DNA from: an uncultured Oscillospiraceae bacterium
Lineage (GTDB): Bacteria; Bacillota; Clostridia; Oscillospirales; Oscillospiraceae
Reading direction: 5' to 3'
Assembly (NCBI GenBank): GCA_944383195.1
Contig: CALWOP010000008.1
Location: 1-37,090, forward strand
Length of the DNA: 37,090 nt
The notes under the pieces are model-generated. The model was not told the DNA's origin. It did no database searches and saw only the letters and a list, made by a program, of their open reading frames with translations. Position 1 is the stretch's first letter, and every line of letters starts with the position of its first letter. Of the stretch, positions 7,104 to 15,866 are shown piece after piece. Position numbers and translations under genes: made by a program.

Positions 7104-7580
7104 ATGTCCATCGAAAAGGTAAGAGACTACTTCCGCCCCCTGGGCCGCGAGGAGGATATTCTGGAGTTTCCCGTATCCAGCGCCACGGTGGAGCTGGCCG
7201 CCCAGGCGGTGGGGGTCATCCCCGCCCGGATCGCCAAGACCCTGTCCTTCCTGGTGGAGGACAAATGCGTGCTCATTGTGGCTGCCGGGGATGCCAAGGT
7301 GGACAACAGCAAATTCAAGCACCAGTTCCATACCAAGGCCAAAATGCTCACCCCCGAACAGGCAGTGGAAATGACCGGCCACGCGGTGGGCGGTGTGTGT
7401 CCCTTTGCTAACCCAGAGGGAGTGGAGACCTATCTGGACATCTCCCTGCAGCGTTTTGACACGGTCTTCCCCGCAGCGGGCAGTTCCAATTCCGCCATCG
7501 AGCTCACCTGTGACGAGCTGGCACAGTACTCCCACAGCCGGGAGTGGGTAGACGTCTGCAAGGCGTGGCAGGAGGAATAA
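7104..7580 (+). CDS. YbaK/EbsC family aminoacyl-tRNA deacylase
   Basis: A 158-residue protein of the YbaK/ProX superfamily, which hydrolyses mischarged aminoacyl-tRNAs such as Cys- or Ala-tRNA-Pro in trans. The core begins around residue 25. Lys45 in RIAKTLSF is the likely conserved catalytic lysine, and GGVCPFANPEGVETYLD is the typical loop before the C-terminal strands (AGSSNSAIELTCDEL). The exact tRNA specificity cannot be read from the sequence. It follows the thioesterase gene by 3 nt and ends 11 nt before a bidirectional terminator. Confidence 0.9.
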   Translation: MSIEKVRDYFRPLGREEDILEFPVSSATVELAAQAVGVIPARIAKTLSFLVEDKCVLIVAAGDAKVDNSKFKHQFHTKAKMLTPEQAVEMTGHAVGGVCPFANPEGVETYLDISLQRFDTVFPAAGSSNSAIELTCDELAQYSHSREWVDVCKAWQEE

Positions 7581-7591
7581 CCTCACTAAAT

Positions 7592-7632
7592 AAAAGTCCC
7601 ACGGAGAGCCTTGTGCTTTCCGTGGGACTTTT
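7592..7632. terminator. Bidirectional terminator between the YbaK and MATE genes
   Basis: A 13-bp inverted repeat (7592-7604 with 7620-7632) is flanked by A and T tracts. It separates two convergent genes and can terminate both. Confidence 0.88.
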
Positions 7633-7634
7633 CT

Positions 7635-8936
7635 CTATGCAGATTTGGTTGTTTTCAAAATTATCACAGCAACAAGGGCCGTCATCGCCTCTGTCACCGG
7701 GGCGCTCAACCACACTCCATCCATTTCCCAGACCTGAGACATGAACACAGCCAGAGGAACAATGAGCACAAAGCCACGCAGGATGGATACGGCAAAGCCC
7801 GCCCGGGGCCGGTCTATTGAGGAAAAAAATACCGCCGTGACCACGTTGAATCCCGCAAAAAAGAACGCGAGAAAATAAAGATGCAGCCCCCGAACGGCAA
7901 TTTCCTGTAGGAGAGGGTCCCGCTCCCGGTTGAACGCCGCCACAATGGGATCATCCAACAAAATCGACAAAGCGTACACACCTATTGCCAGCAGCGCCGC
8001 CGCCCACAGGGCGTAGCGGTACACCGTGTACACGCAATCCCGTTCTTTTCTCCCCCAGGCCGCGCTGACCAGCGGCTGAATTCCCTGGCCCAGACCAGTG
8101 AACAGAGCCAGTACCACCAGATAGATATTGGCCACCACACCGTAGCCCGCCACCCCCAGGTTCCCGGCCAGGTCCAAAATGATGAAGTTAAATAAAATCA
8201 GCACCAGACCGGAGGACAGCTCCGAAATGAGGGAAGGGCAGCCCAGAACCGCCAATCTTCCCGTCCCACGCAGCCGCAAACCCTGGCGTTTCAGGCGCAG
8301 AGTGCTCTTTCGGAAATGAGGGGCCTGAATCATGATACTGATCACCGGCGCCAGTCCAGTGGCCAGCACCGCCCCAAATATTCCCATGTTTAGGGGGAAA
8401 ATGAAGATATAATCCAATACAATATTGGAAAAGCTGCCGCCCAGCATGGCCGTCATGGCCAATCTGGGAGCAGAATCATTTCTCACAAAGCACAGCAGCA
8501 CATTGTTGAGCAAAAAGGCGGGCGCAAAGGACAGCAGTACCCGCAGATAGGTTGCCGTCATCCCATGGACCACACCGCTGCCCCCCAACAGCGTGCTCAG
8601 CTGCTGGGAAAAGCAGACGCCCGGAATCAGAAACATCACTCCGGCGATCAGCGCCAGCATCAGAGACTGGGTAAAGACCCAAAGGGCCTTTTCTTCCTCG
8701 CCCTGGCCCCGGAGGATAGAAAATCGGGTGGCGCCTCCCATCCCCAGCATTAGGCCGATGCCTTGGATAAAATTATAAAATGGAATGGCCAGATTCAGCG
8801 CCGTCAGGCCATCGGCTCCCAACCCCTGCGAGATAAAGTAGGTGTCCGCCAGGATATAGCAGGAAAGTCCGATCATCCCCATGACATTTTGTGATGTATA
8901 GCGGAAAAATTCCCTTCGGATCGATTGGTGTTGCAT
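7635..8936 (-). CDS. MATE family multidrug/cation antiporter
   Basis: A 433-residue integral membrane protein with about 12 predicted transmembrane helices in two related halves. MATE signatures are visible: SQGLGADGLTALNLAIPFYNF in helices 1-2, GMGGATRFSILRGQGEEEKA after helix 2, and the second-half counterpart GLGQGIQPLVSAAWGRKE. It exports organic cations or drugs using a Na+ or H+ gradient. The substrate is not predictable. It lies downstream of upp on the same strand. No promoter was seen immediately upstream, and the intervening sequence can fold into a long hairpin, so expression may depend on read-through from upp. Confidence 0.92.
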   Translation of the reverse strand: MQHQSIRREFFRYTSQNVMGMIGLSCYILADTYFISQGLGADGLTALNLAIPFYNFIQGIGLMLGMGGATRFSILRGQGEEEKALWVFTQSLMLALIAGVMFLIPGVCFSQQLSTLLGGSGVVHGMTATYLRVLLSFAPAFLLNNVLLCFVRNDSAPRLAMTAMLGGSFSNIVLDYIFIFPLNMGIFGAVLATGLAPVISIMIQAPHFRKSTLRLKRQGLRLRGTGRLAVLGCPSLISELSSGLVLILFNFIILDLAGNLGVAGYGVVANIYLVVLALFTGLGQGIQPLVSAAWGRKERDCVYTVYRYALWAAALLAIGVYALSILLDDPIVAAFNRERDPLLQEIAVRGLHLYFLAFFFAGFNVVTAVFFSSIDRPRAGFAVSILRGFVLIVPLAVFMSQVWEMDGVWLSAPVTEAMTALVAVIILKTTKSA

Positions 8937-8962
8937 CGCTTCTCAGTCCCCTTCAAACAGAC

Positions 8963-9044
8963 AAAAGGGACGATCGTCTTTCCCCCTTCTGCGGCCTAAC
9001 GGAGGAAACGCGAACGTCCCTTCCCCCTACCCGGCGGCAGGGGG
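8963..9044 (-). promoter_or_regulatory. Structured upp-MATE intergenic region (terminator or leader RNA)
   Basis: On the minus strand AAGGGACG (9022-9015) pairs with CGTCCCTT (8972-8965). Inside it TTTCCTCC (9008-9001) pairs with GGGGGAAA (8986-8979). The outer stem is followed by TTTTGTCTGTTT. A smaller 6-bp C/G hairpin (9023-9044) precedes it. This could end upp transcripts or act as an attenuator for the MATE gene. It matches no riboswitch class that I recognise. Confidence 0.5.
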
Positions 9045-9069
9045 TGACTTTTATATTTCGTTTATTTGC

Positions 9070-9705
9070 TTACTTGGTACCGAAAATCCGGTCGCCCGCA
9101 TCGCCCAGACCGGGCACGATATAAGCGTGGTCATTGAGCTTCTCGTCCACGGCGGCCACATAGATCTCTACATCGGGGTGATCCCGCCGGATGACCTCAA
9201 TGCCCTCGGGGGCGGCCAGGACATTCATGAGCTTGATATGCTTGCAGCCATAGCCCTTCAGGAAGGTGATGGCAGCGGAGGCGGAGCCGCCGGTAGCCAG
9301 CATGGGGTCCAGGACGATCACGTCCCGCTCAGCAATGTCGCTGGGCATCTTGCAGTAATATTCCACAGGCTGATGGGTCTCAGGGTCCCGATAGAGGCCG
9401 ATGTGACCCACTTTGGCAGAGGGGATCAGATTCAAAATACCGTCCACCATGCCAAGCCCCGCCCGGAGGATGGGCACAATGGCCAGCTTCTTGCCGGTGA
9501 GCTGCTTGAAGGTGCCGGTGGCCACGGGGGTCTTCACCACCACGTCTTCCAGAGGCAGGTCCCGGGTCGCTTCATAGCACTCCAGGGCGGCAATTTCAGA
9601 AACGATCTCCCGGAATTCCTTCACGCCGGTTCTCTCGTCCCGGAGGATGGTCAGCTTGTGCTGCAGCAGCGGGTGGTCCAGTACGTGTACTTTCTCGTCA
9701 AACAT
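9070..9705 (-). CDS. upp: Uracil phosphoribosyltransferase
   Basis: UPRT salvages uracil: uracil + PRPP gives UMP + PPi. The 211-residue length is typical. The PRPP-binding loop is visible as [18 protein letters not shown], and the uracil-binding C-terminal segment as [16 protein letters not shown]. The ATG at 9705 is preferred over that at 9726, because AAAGGGG lies about 9 nt upstream and the protein then begins [13 protein letters not shown], as family members do. The start overlaps the end of tsaB by 8 nt, so translation is probably coupled in a tsaE-tsaB-upp unit. Confidence 0.96.
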   Translation of the reverse strand: MFDEKVHVLDHPLLQHKLTILRDERTGVKEFREIVSEIAALECYEATRDLPLEDVVVKTPVATGTFKQLTGKKLAIVPILRAGLGMVDGILNLIPSAKVGHIGLYRDPETHQPVEYYCKMPSDIAERDVIVLDPMLATGGSASAAITFLKGYGCKHIKLMNVLAAPEGIEVIRRDHPDVEIYVAAVDEKLNDHAYIVPGLGDAGDRIFGTK

Positions 9706-10444
9706 TGTGATGATCCCCTTTATCATTAGATTTGGATGTGAGATTCCGTTCCCGTTCCAGGCGCTCCCGCTCCGCCTGGGACAGGCGGTGGTACACGGGG
9801 GTCAAGGCGCCGCCTGTCACCAGCCTGCCCTCCCGGACCAGGCGCTGGGCGGCCATGGCCACCCCCCAGGCGCTCTGCATACGCAGGTGGCGGGGGGCCA
9901 GTTCCATCTCTGACACGCGCTCTCGTAACGTATTATAGCACAGCAGCGCCCCATCTCCAACGACAATTTTGGGAAAATGGAAATTTTTCAGTTCCTCCCC
10001 CAGTTTTTCCAGAGAGATCGCCCGGTCCGGACTAAGCCGCTCCAGTTTGTCCCCCAAGGCAAGGAAGAGGGCGTTGTAGACCTGCTTGCGCCGGGCGTCC
10101 ATGGCGCATATGATAAGCTTGCCCTCCAGGTGGGCCAGAGGCCAGGCCATGGACTCCAGAGTGGAACAGGGGGCGCACAGTTTCCCCTCTCCCCAGGCCA
10201 GCCCTTTCGCGGTGGCCACACCGATGCGCAGGCCGGTAAAAGATCCGGGACCTGCTGCCACGGCAATGACATCCACATTGTTCAAGCTCTCGCCGCAAGT
10301 CTCAAGCATACTCTCCGCCATGGGCAGCAAGGTGCGGCTGTGGGTCAGGCCGCTGCTTTGATAGTTTTGAGCCACCAGCTCCCCATCCTGTACCAGCGCG
10401 GCGGAACAGGCCGTGGCCGAGGACTCCAGGGCTAATATCTTCAC
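9698..10444 (-). CDS. tsaB: tRNA threonylcarbamoyladenosine biosynthesis protein TsaB
   Basis: TsaB is a scaffold partner of TsaD and TsaE in making the t6A37 modification of ANN-decoding tRNAs. The 248-residue protein has the ASKHA-fold N-terminal domain with the usual segments [27 protein letters not shown] and [13 protein letters not shown]. It starts with GTG in a GTGA overlap with the tsaE stop, evidence for translational coupling. The C-terminal tail is longer and more charged than in short TsaB forms. tsaD is not in the window. Confidence 0.94.
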   Translation of the reverse strand: MKILALESSATACSAALVQDGELVAQNYQSSGLTHSRTLLPMAESMLETCGESLNNVDVIAVAAGPGSFTGLRIGVATAKGLAWGEGKLCAPCSTLESMAWPLAHLEGKLIICAMDARRKQVYNALFLALGDKLERLSPDRAISLEKLGEELKNFHFPKIVVGDGALLCYNTLRERVSEMELAPRHLRMQSAWGVAMAAQRLVREGRLVTGGALTPVYHRLSQAERERLERERNLTSKSNDKGDHHNV

Positions 10445-10872
10445 AGTGCGATCCCTCCGATCTCTATGAGGCGCTGCCCCTCATGCTCGCCCCGGCGGAT
10501 ATCCACCCGGATGGTGTCATGCTCCAGGGCGTCTTCAATATTTTCGCTCCACTCCACGGCGCACACGCCCTCCCGGGCCAGATAGTCCTCCCAGCCGATT
10601 TCATAGAGCTCCTCAGAGGAGCCCAGACGGTACATATCAAAGTGGAACAGGGGCAGCCGTCCCCCCTCATACTCGTTTACAATGGTAAAAGTGGGGCTGG
10701 TCACCCGCTCTTCCACCCCAAGTCCCCGGGCCAATCCCCGGGTGAAGGCGGTCTTTCCCGCCCCCAGATCCCCGGTAAAGGCGATCACTGACCCGGGCGT
10801 CAGCTGCTGGGCCAGCTGTTCTCCCAGCTTCTGGGTCTCCTCTTCGCTGTTGGTTACATAGCGGACGGACAA
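10441..10872 (-). CDS. tsaE: tRNA threonylcarbamoyladenosine biosynthesis ATPase TsaE
   Basis: TsaE is the ATPase that drives the TsaBDE cycle in t6A synthesis. The P-loop is GDLGAGKTAFTRGLA, followed by TSPTFTIVNEY (switch-like threonine region), FHFDMYRLG and the C-terminal VEWSENI. The start is ambiguous. GTG at 10890 has no SD. ATG at 10878 abuts a GGAGGG (10884-10879) with no spacing. TTG at 10872 lies 6 nt after that SD and gives a normal N-terminus, so it is chosen (143 residues). It is the first gene of tsaE-tsaB-upp and has a promoter at 10915-10943. Confidence 0.93.
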   Translation of the reverse strand: MSVRYVTNSEEETQKLGEQLAQQLTPGSVIAFTGDLGAGKTAFTRGLARGLGVEERVTSPTFTIVNEYEGGRLPLFHFDMYRLGSSEELYEIGWEDYLAREGVCAVEWSENIEDALEHDTIRVDIRRGEHEGQRLIEIGGIAL

Positions 10873-10914
10873 GGCCATCCCTCCGTTCACAGAAAATTTT
10901 CATACGTGCAAGAG

Positions 10915-10943
10915 ATTATACCACGATATGGTTTGCCTTTCCA
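10915..10943 (-). promoter_or_regulatory. Sigma-A promoter for tsaE-tsaB-upp
   Basis: The minus strand has TGGAAA (10943-10938), a 17-bp spacer, and a perfect TATAAT (10920-10915) with an extended TGG before it. It overlaps the rodA promoter on the other strand. Confidence 0.75.
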
Positions 10944-10960
10944 CCAAAATGTGCTAAAAT
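10933..10960 (+). promoter_or_regulatory. Sigma-A promoter for rodA
   Basis: TTGCCT (10933-10938), a 16-bp spacer, and TAAAAT (10955-10960) preceded by an extended -10 TG. Its -35 box lies within the -35/spacer region of the divergent tsaE promoter. Confidence 0.7.
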
Positions 10961-11003
10961 ATATCGGACCAATCGTAACCCTTTCGTCTCAGGAGGTGAG
11001 GTT

Positions 11004-12176
11004 TTGGCCGCGCTCTTTTCCCCCATACGGGAATTCTTTAAAAAAGGCGATTTGGTATTGCTGTCTTTGTGCCTGCTGGCCAGCGGCTATGGATTGCTGC
11101 TGGTGTTTTCCGCCACACGGTATTTAAACTCCAACCGGCCCATCATGGTTCAGGCTTTGGCGGTGGTGCTGGGCGTGGCAGCCTATATGCTGCTGACCAT
11201 GGTGGACTTCCATTTGTTTGTGGAAAAGAACTGGAAGTATATTCTGGCCTTCAATGTTGTATTTATCCTGCTTCTTCTCACTCCTCTGGGCGAGGATTAC
11301 AACTCCGGTAACCTGAACTGGATTCATATTCCAGGCTTCCCGGTGGATATGCAGCCCAATGAGATTGTCAAGCTTCCGTTTATCCTTCTGCTCAGTTTAC
11401 AGATCACCAAAATTCAGGAGCAGGAGCGTGACATCAGCTCCCTGCCCTCCCTCATCCAGATCGGGGGCCACACCATCTTCATGCTGGGCCTCATCGCCGT
11501 GGTCTGCGGGGATATGGGAATGTGTGTGGTCTATATGGTCATTTTCGCCTTTATGGCCTGGGCATCCGGGGTAAAGCTGCGGTGGTTTTTGCTGGTAGGC
11601 GGCGGTCTGATCCTAACTGTTGTCATTTTATGGCTCTTTGTCCTGCCGGAAACCAGCTTGTGGACCGATTACCGCATCATGCGCTTCCGCGTGGTATTTG
11701 ACCACGACCTGGACCCCCAGGGCCGTGGATTCCAGCAGACCCGTTCTATCCTGGCCATTGGCTCCGGCCAGCTTTTCGGCCAGGGCTATCTTCAGGGTGA
11801 CTACACCCAGTCTGATTACTCCCACACCCTCCCTGCCCGCCACACCGATTTCATCTTTGCCGTGTGCGGTGAGGAGCTGGGGCTGATTGGCTGCGTGCTC
11901 CTGCTGCTCATTCTGGGAGCGGTGGTCCTGCGGTGCATCTGGGTAGGCCGTCATGCCAGCTCTCCCTTTGACGCCTATGTATGTATGGGCGTGGCGGCGA
12001 TGCTCCTCATTCAAATCACCCTGAACGTGGGGATGTGCCTGTACATCCTCCCCGTCATGGGATTGACGCTTCCTTTCATCAGCTACGGCGGCTCCTCCAT
12101 TATTACTCTGTTTGCCGCCATGGGCATGGTGTCCAGCGCAAAAGCCAGGACCTTGCCCAGCTGGCTGCGGGACTGA
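11004..12176 (+). CDS. rodA: SEDS peptidoglycan glycosyltransferase, RodA type
   Basis: A 390-residue polytopic membrane protein with about 10 helices. SEDS proteins polymerise lipid II into glycan strands together with a class B PBP. The signature loop reads LPARHTDFIFAVCGEELG, containing the Asp regarded as catalytic in RodA, preceded by AIGSGQLFGQGYLQGD. The C-terminal signature is LPFISYGGSSII. The LDPQGRG...AIGSGQLFGQG pattern and the context outside a division cluster favour RodA (elongation) over FtsW or SpoVE, but SpoVE-like use in sporulation cannot be excluded. Translation starts at TTG 11004, with AGGAGGTGAG just upstream. Confidence 0.88.
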   Translation: MAALFSPIREFFKKGDLVLLSLCLLASGYGLLLVFSATRYLNSNRPIMVQALAVVLGVAAYMLLTMVDFHLFVEKNWKYILAFNVVFILLLLTPLGEDYNSGNLNWIHIPGFPVDMQPNEIVKLPFILLLSLQITKIQEQERDISSLPSLIQIGGHTIFMLGLIAVVCGDMGMCVVYMVIFAFMAWASGVKLRWFLLVGGGLILTVVILWLFVLPETSLWTDYRIMRFRVVFDHDLDPQGRGFQQTRSILAIGSGQLFGQGYLQGDYTQSDYSHTLPARHTDFIFAVCGEELGLIGCVLLLLILGAVVLRCIWVGRHASSPFDAYVCMGVAAMLLIQITLNVGMCLYILPVMGLTLPFISYGGSSIITLFAAMGMVSSAKARTLPSWLRD

Positions 12177-12195
12177 TTTATTTAAATTGTCTATA

Positions 12196-12228
12196 AAAAA
12201 TGCCTCCGGCTTAGCCGGAGGCATTTTT
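12196..12228. terminator. Bidirectional terminator between rodA and rnfB
   Basis: A 15-bp perfect inverted repeat (12196-12210 with 12214-12228, 3-nt loop) has A/T runs on both sides. It serves the convergent rodA and rnf operons. Confidence 0.93.
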
Positions 12229-12245
12229 TATACTGGTTTGATTGC

Positions 12246-13046
12246 TCAGCTGTTGGCGGGCACATGGATGATGCCCACAGGGCACTCCTTGACACACAGC
12301 TGACAGCCCTTGCACTTGTCCTGGTCGATGTGGGCCAGGTTGTTCTCCACGGTGATGGCGTCGAAGTGGCACACCTTGGTGCACTTCATACAGCCGATAC
12401 AACCGGCGGTGCAGGCCTTGCGGGTGTCCGCGCCCTTGTCTTTGTTGAGACACTGAACCACGGGCTTGCGCTTGTTCTCAGGAATGATGCTGATGACGGA
12501 GTTGGGGCAGGCGGCAGCACAGGCGCCGCAACCCACGCACTTGGCGTAGTCCACCTTAGCGATGCCGTCCACAATGTGGATGGAGTCGAAGGCGCAGGCC
12601 CGGGTACAATCCCCGTAGCCCAGACAGCCATACTTACACATTCCGTCGCCGCCATACAGGCCCTTGACGGCCTGGCAGCTCTGAATGCCCTGGAACTCAA
12701 AGCGCTTGGAGGTCTGGTTGCAGGTGCCGGAGCAGGCCACCACCGCCTTCATGGGGACAGAAGCGCCGGCCTCCACACCCATGATCTCGGCGATCTTAGC
12801 CGCACAGGCGGCGCCGCCGGGCGTACACTTGTTGACGGCGTTGCCCTCTTCCACGATGCTCTTGGCATAGTCGGCACAGCCGGCACAGCCGCAGGCGCCG
12901 CAGTTGGCGCCGGCCAGGACGGAGGTGATCTTCTCCACCCGCTCATCCACGGGGACGTACATAAAGATGGAGGCGGCCACCAGGATCACCGCGCCGATCA
13001 GGCCAATGACGGTGACGATAACGATTGCCAGAATAATCGGATCCAT
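12246..13046 (-). CDS. rnfB: Rnf complex subunit B, iron-sulfur electron entry protein
   Basis: RnfB passes electrons from reduced ferredoxin into the membrane Rnf complex. The 266-residue protein has one N-terminal transmembrane helix (about 5-30). A 4Fe-4S domain uses Cys49, Cys52, Cys57 and Cys74. Ferredoxin-type clusters follow, visible as CLGYGDCTRAC, CVGCGACAAACP, CIGCMKCTKVCH and CKGCQLCVKECP. Last gene of the rnfCDGEAB operon, followed by a strong terminator. The start lies 18 nt after the rnfA stop. Confidence 0.97.
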   Translation of the reverse strand: MDPIILAIVIVTVIGLIGAVILVAASIFMYVPVDERVEKITSVLAGANCGACGCAGCADYAKSIVEEGNAVNKCTPGGAACAAKIAEIMGVEAGASVPMKAVVACSGTCNQTSKRFEFQGIQSCQAVKGLYGGDGMCKYGCLGYGDCTRACAFDSIHIVDGIAKVDYAKCVGCGACAAACPNSVISIIPENKRKPVVQCLNKDKGADTRKACTAGCIGCMKCTKVCHFDAITVENNLAHIDQDKCKGCQLCVKECPVGIIHVPANS

Positions 13047-13064
13047 ACTGTTCTCCCCCTCCTA

Positions 13065-13688
13065 TCAAACCTTGAAGATGGCATCCACGATGCCGCCAAA
13101 GCCCATAAAGGACAGGGAGGTCACCGCAGCGGCCACCAGCGTGATGGGCAGGCCCTTGAAGCACACAGGCGTAACAGCCTGCTCCACACGGCGGCGCACG
13201 CCGGAGAACAGGACCATGGCCACCAGGAAGCCAATGCCGGCGCCGGCGGCGCAGACGATGGACTCCACAAAGTTATAGCCGTTGTCCAGGTTCAGGATGG
13301 TCACGCCCAGGATGGTGCAGTTGGTGGTGATCAGGGGCAGATACACGCCCAGGGCCTTGTACAGAGCGGGCACGAACTTTTTCAGGAAGTTCTCCAGCAG
13401 CTGCACCAGGATGGCGATGATCAGGATGAAGACGATGGTCTGCAGATAGCTCAGATCCCGGGCGGTGCCCACGGCATCCGCGGGGGACAGAATGAAGGTG
13501 TAGATGGGCCAGGTGGCGGCGGTGGCCATGACCATGACGAAGGTAACGGCCAGGGACATACCTACCGCGCTGTCCAGCTTTTTGGACACGCCCAGGAAGG
13601 GGCAGATGCCCAGGAATTTCGCCAACACATAGTTATCCACCAAGATCATGGTGAAGAAGATGCTGGCAAGTTTCAGTGCCATTTCCAT
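13065..13688 (-). CDS. rnfA: Rnf complex membrane subunit A
   Basis: An integral membrane subunit of 207 residues with about six helices. It is related to RnfE and forms a pseudo-symmetric pair with it around a membrane-embedded iron-sulfur centre. Typical segments are DNYVLAKFLGICPFLGVSKK and TNCTILGVTILNLD, with the conserved cysteines Cys in GICPF and TNCTIL. The start codon overlaps the rnfE stop by one base (TAATG), so translation is coupled. Confidence 0.96.
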   Translation of the reverse strand: MEMALKLASIFFTMILVDNYVLAKFLGICPFLGVSKKLDSAVGMSLAVTFVMVMATAATWPIYTFILSPADAVGTARDLSYLQTIVFILIIAILVQLLENFLKKFVPALYKALGVYLPLITTNCTILGVTILNLDNGYNFVESIVCAAGAGIGFLVAMVLFSGVRRRVEQAVTPVCFKGLPITLVAAAVTSLSFMGFGGIVDAIFKV

Positions 13689-14374
13689 TATGCGTTGCCT
13701 CCTTCCACAGCCTCAGCAGCCTTCTCGCTCTTCTTGGGGCGGGAGGTCAGCCAGGTAGCGCCGGCCATCAGAACGCCGAACACAAAGAAGCCGCCGGGGG
13801 CGCTGGTCATAATGGTGAAGGGGTCGATGGACTCCGGGATGACCTGGATGGCAAAGTCAGCCCCCAGAGCGGGGATCAGGCTGCCCAGGCCGGACATCCA
13901 GGTGCCAGCGCCCAGGATCTCACGGATGGAGCCCATGATCACCAGGGTAATGGTAAAGCCAATGCCCATGCCCAGACCGTCCAGAGCGGAATCCACGATG
14001 CCGTTCTTGGAGGCGAACATCTCAGCACGGCCCAGGATGATACAGTTCACCACGATCAAAGGCAGGTACACGCCCAGGGCCTTATCCAGGTCGGGCACAT
14101 AGGCCTTGACCAGCATCTGAACCACGGACACAAAGCCGGCGATGACGGTGATGTAACAGGGGATACGCACCTGATCGGGGATGATCTTCCGCAGGGCGGA
14201 AATGACGATGTTGGAGCAGATCAGCACGAAGGTGGCCGCAAGGCCCATGCCGATGCCGTTGGATGCCATGGAGGTAACGGCCAGAGTGGGACAGGTGCCC
14301 AGGACAAGCCGCAGAACCGGGTTTTCATTCAGAAAACCGTTGGTCAAAATCTTCAGTTTGCTGTTATTACTCAT
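13688..14374 (-). CDS. rnfE: Rnf complex membrane subunit E
   Basis: A 228-residue polytopic subunit homologous to RnfA. Signature segments are NPVLRLVLGTCPTLAV and VVNCIILGRAEMFASKNG, with the paired conserved cysteines in LGTCP and VNCIIL. The ATG at 14374, with AGGTGG upstream, is preferred over the longer form from 14395. It follows rnfG by 17 nt and overlaps rnfA by one base. Confidence 0.96.
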   Translation of the reverse strand: MSNNSKLKILTNGFLNENPVLRLVLGTCPTLAVTSMASNGIGMGLAATFVLICSNIVISALRKIIPDQVRIPCYITVIAGFVSVVQMLVKAYVPDLDKALGVYLPLIVVNCIILGRAEMFASKNGIVDSALDGLGMGIGFTITLVIMGSIREILGAGTWMSGLGSLIPALGADFAIQVIPESIDPFTIMTSAPGGFFVFGVLMAGATWLTSRPKKSEKAAEAVEGGNA

Positions 14375-14391
14375 CTTGTTCCACCTGCCTT

Positions 14392-14928
14392 TCAAGCGAT
14401 CGCGTTGTACGCCTCAATGGCGGCGTTCACAGCGTTGTTTACGGCCTGGCTGGAAATGGTAGCGCCGGAGTAGGCGTCCACATCGGTCCCCAGCACCAGA
14501 GCCTGGTCGGCGGGCTTACCGTTGTAGAGCGCCCAGTACTCGGCATTCTCAGTGACATTGGAGCCAATGCCCTTAGTCTCAGCGGCCTCAGTGACCTTGA
14601 TCTGCTTGACGGTGTTGTCAGGGCTGAACGCCACCATCACGGTGACAGCGCCGCCGTAGCCCTTACCGGAGCAGGTGATGACGGTGCCGGCGCCATTGTC
14701 AGCGGTGTAGATGTCGGAGACATTCTCCACCTCCACGCCCTCCACCTTGGTGAATGCGCCCTCTGCCTCAGGCAGCAGCTCGGCGCGGGCCGCGTTCTGG
14801 GCGGCAATGGTGGCCGCCTGGATAATGGGGGCGGTCACGCTGTTGGTGGCGGCCAGGGCCCCGGTAATGACGATACAGATGACGCCCAGCACAACGATGG
14901 GCTTAAATACGCGATTCCAGTTGCTCAT
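14392..14928 (-). CDS. rnfG: Rnf complex FMN-binding subunit G
   Basis: A 178-residue protein with one N-terminal transmembrane helix (about 9-30) and an extracytoplasmic FMN-binding domain. The covalent flavinylation motif is DAYSGATISSQAV, where the Thr of SGAT carries FMN. It accepts electrons within the complex on the outer face. It overlaps rnfD by four bases (ATGA). Confidence 0.96.
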   Translation of the reverse strand: MSNWNRVFKPIVVLGVICIVITGALAATNSVTAPIIQAATIAAQNAARAELLPEAEGAFTKVEGVEVENVSDIYTADNGAGTVITCSGKGYGGAVTVMVAFSPDNTVKQIKVTEAAETKGIGSNVTENAEYWALYNGKPADQALVLGTDVDAYSGATISSQAVNNAVNAAIEAYNAIA

Positions 14929-15866
14929 TTGGCCTCGCCTCCCTTTTTCACCTTGGCGATTCCCAGCTTATCCTGCCGGGTCAGCACTTCAATATAGGGC
15001 ACCAACAGGTTCATCAGCAAAATGGCGAAAGACACGCCCTCGTTCATAGTGCCGAAGTGGCGGATCATCATGGTGATGAGACCCAGGCCGATGCCGAAGA
15101 CCAGCTTGCCCTTCTGGGTGGTGGGAGAGGTGACATAGTCGGTGGCCATGAAGAACGCGCCCAGCATGAGGCCGCCGGACAGCAGCTGCACGATGGGGTC
15201 AAGGCCGAAGCAAACGCTCAGCACCGCCACAGTGGCCAGGTAGGTCACAGGGATGACAGGGCTGATGACCTTGGTGGCAATCAGATAGATGCCGCCGATG
15301 ATCAGAGTGATGGCGCAGGTCTCGCCCAGCACGCCGCCGTGGTTGCCCAGCAGCAGGGTCACATAGTCGCCCGCGCCCAGGTCGGCCACATGGGCCAGAG
15401 GAGTGGCGGAGGTAGCCGCGTCAGCACCCTGGGGGAAGCCGTAGGTGGACATCCGTCCGGCAAAGCCCACCGCCAGAGCGATACGGCCCACGATGGCGGG
15501 GTTGGCAAAGTTATAGCCCAAGCCGCCGAAGAGCTGCTTGATGATCACAATGGCGATAAATGCGCCCACAACAGCCATCCACCAGGGAAGGGTAGCGGGC
15601 AGGTTGAAGGCCAGCAGCATACCGGTGACCACAGCGGAGAAATCTCCCACAGGGTTCTCCCGGCCCACCAGCTTGCAGTAGCCCCACTCAAAGAAGACAC
15701 AGGCCGCTACAGTGACGGCGGTGAGGATGAGGGAATTGACCCCAAAGATGATCACCGAAGCAATGAGCGTGGGCACCAGGGCCAGACACACCCGCTGCAT
15801 GATCTTCTGGGTGGAGTCCGCGCCGGTGATGTGAGGCGCGGCGGTAACGATCAACTTATTGGCCAT
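14925..15866 (-). CDS. rnfD: Rnf complex membrane subunit D
   Basis: A 313-residue polytopic membrane protein related to NqrB. The covalent FMN site is in DAATSATPLAHV (TSAT motif). About eight to ten hydrophobic helices are visible. It is the ion-translocating candidate subunit. Its start codon overlaps the rnfC stop by one base. Whether Na+ or H+ is moved cannot be read directly from the sequence. Confidence 0.96.
   Translation of the reverse strand: MANKLIVTAAPHITGADSTQKIMQRVCLALVPTLIASVIIFGVNSLILTAVTVAACVFFEWGYCKLVGRENPVGDFSAVVTGMLLAFNLPATLPWWMAVVGAFIAIVIIKQLFGGLGYNFANPAIVGRIALAVGFAGRMSTYGFPQGADAATSATPLAHVADLGAGDYVTLLLGNHGGVLGETCAITLIIGGIYLIATKVISPVIPVTYLATVAVLSVCFGLDPIVQLLSGGLMLGAFFMATDYVTSPTTQKGKLVFGIGLGLITMMIRHFGTMNEGVSFAILLMNLLVPYIEVLTRQDKLGIAKVKKGGEAK

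Noticed and set aside
12264..14102. 612-codon plus-strand ORF opposite rnfB, rnfA and rnfE
   Set aside because: It spans three certain minus-strand genes in the mirror frame and encodes a His/Gly/Asp-rich low-complexity product.
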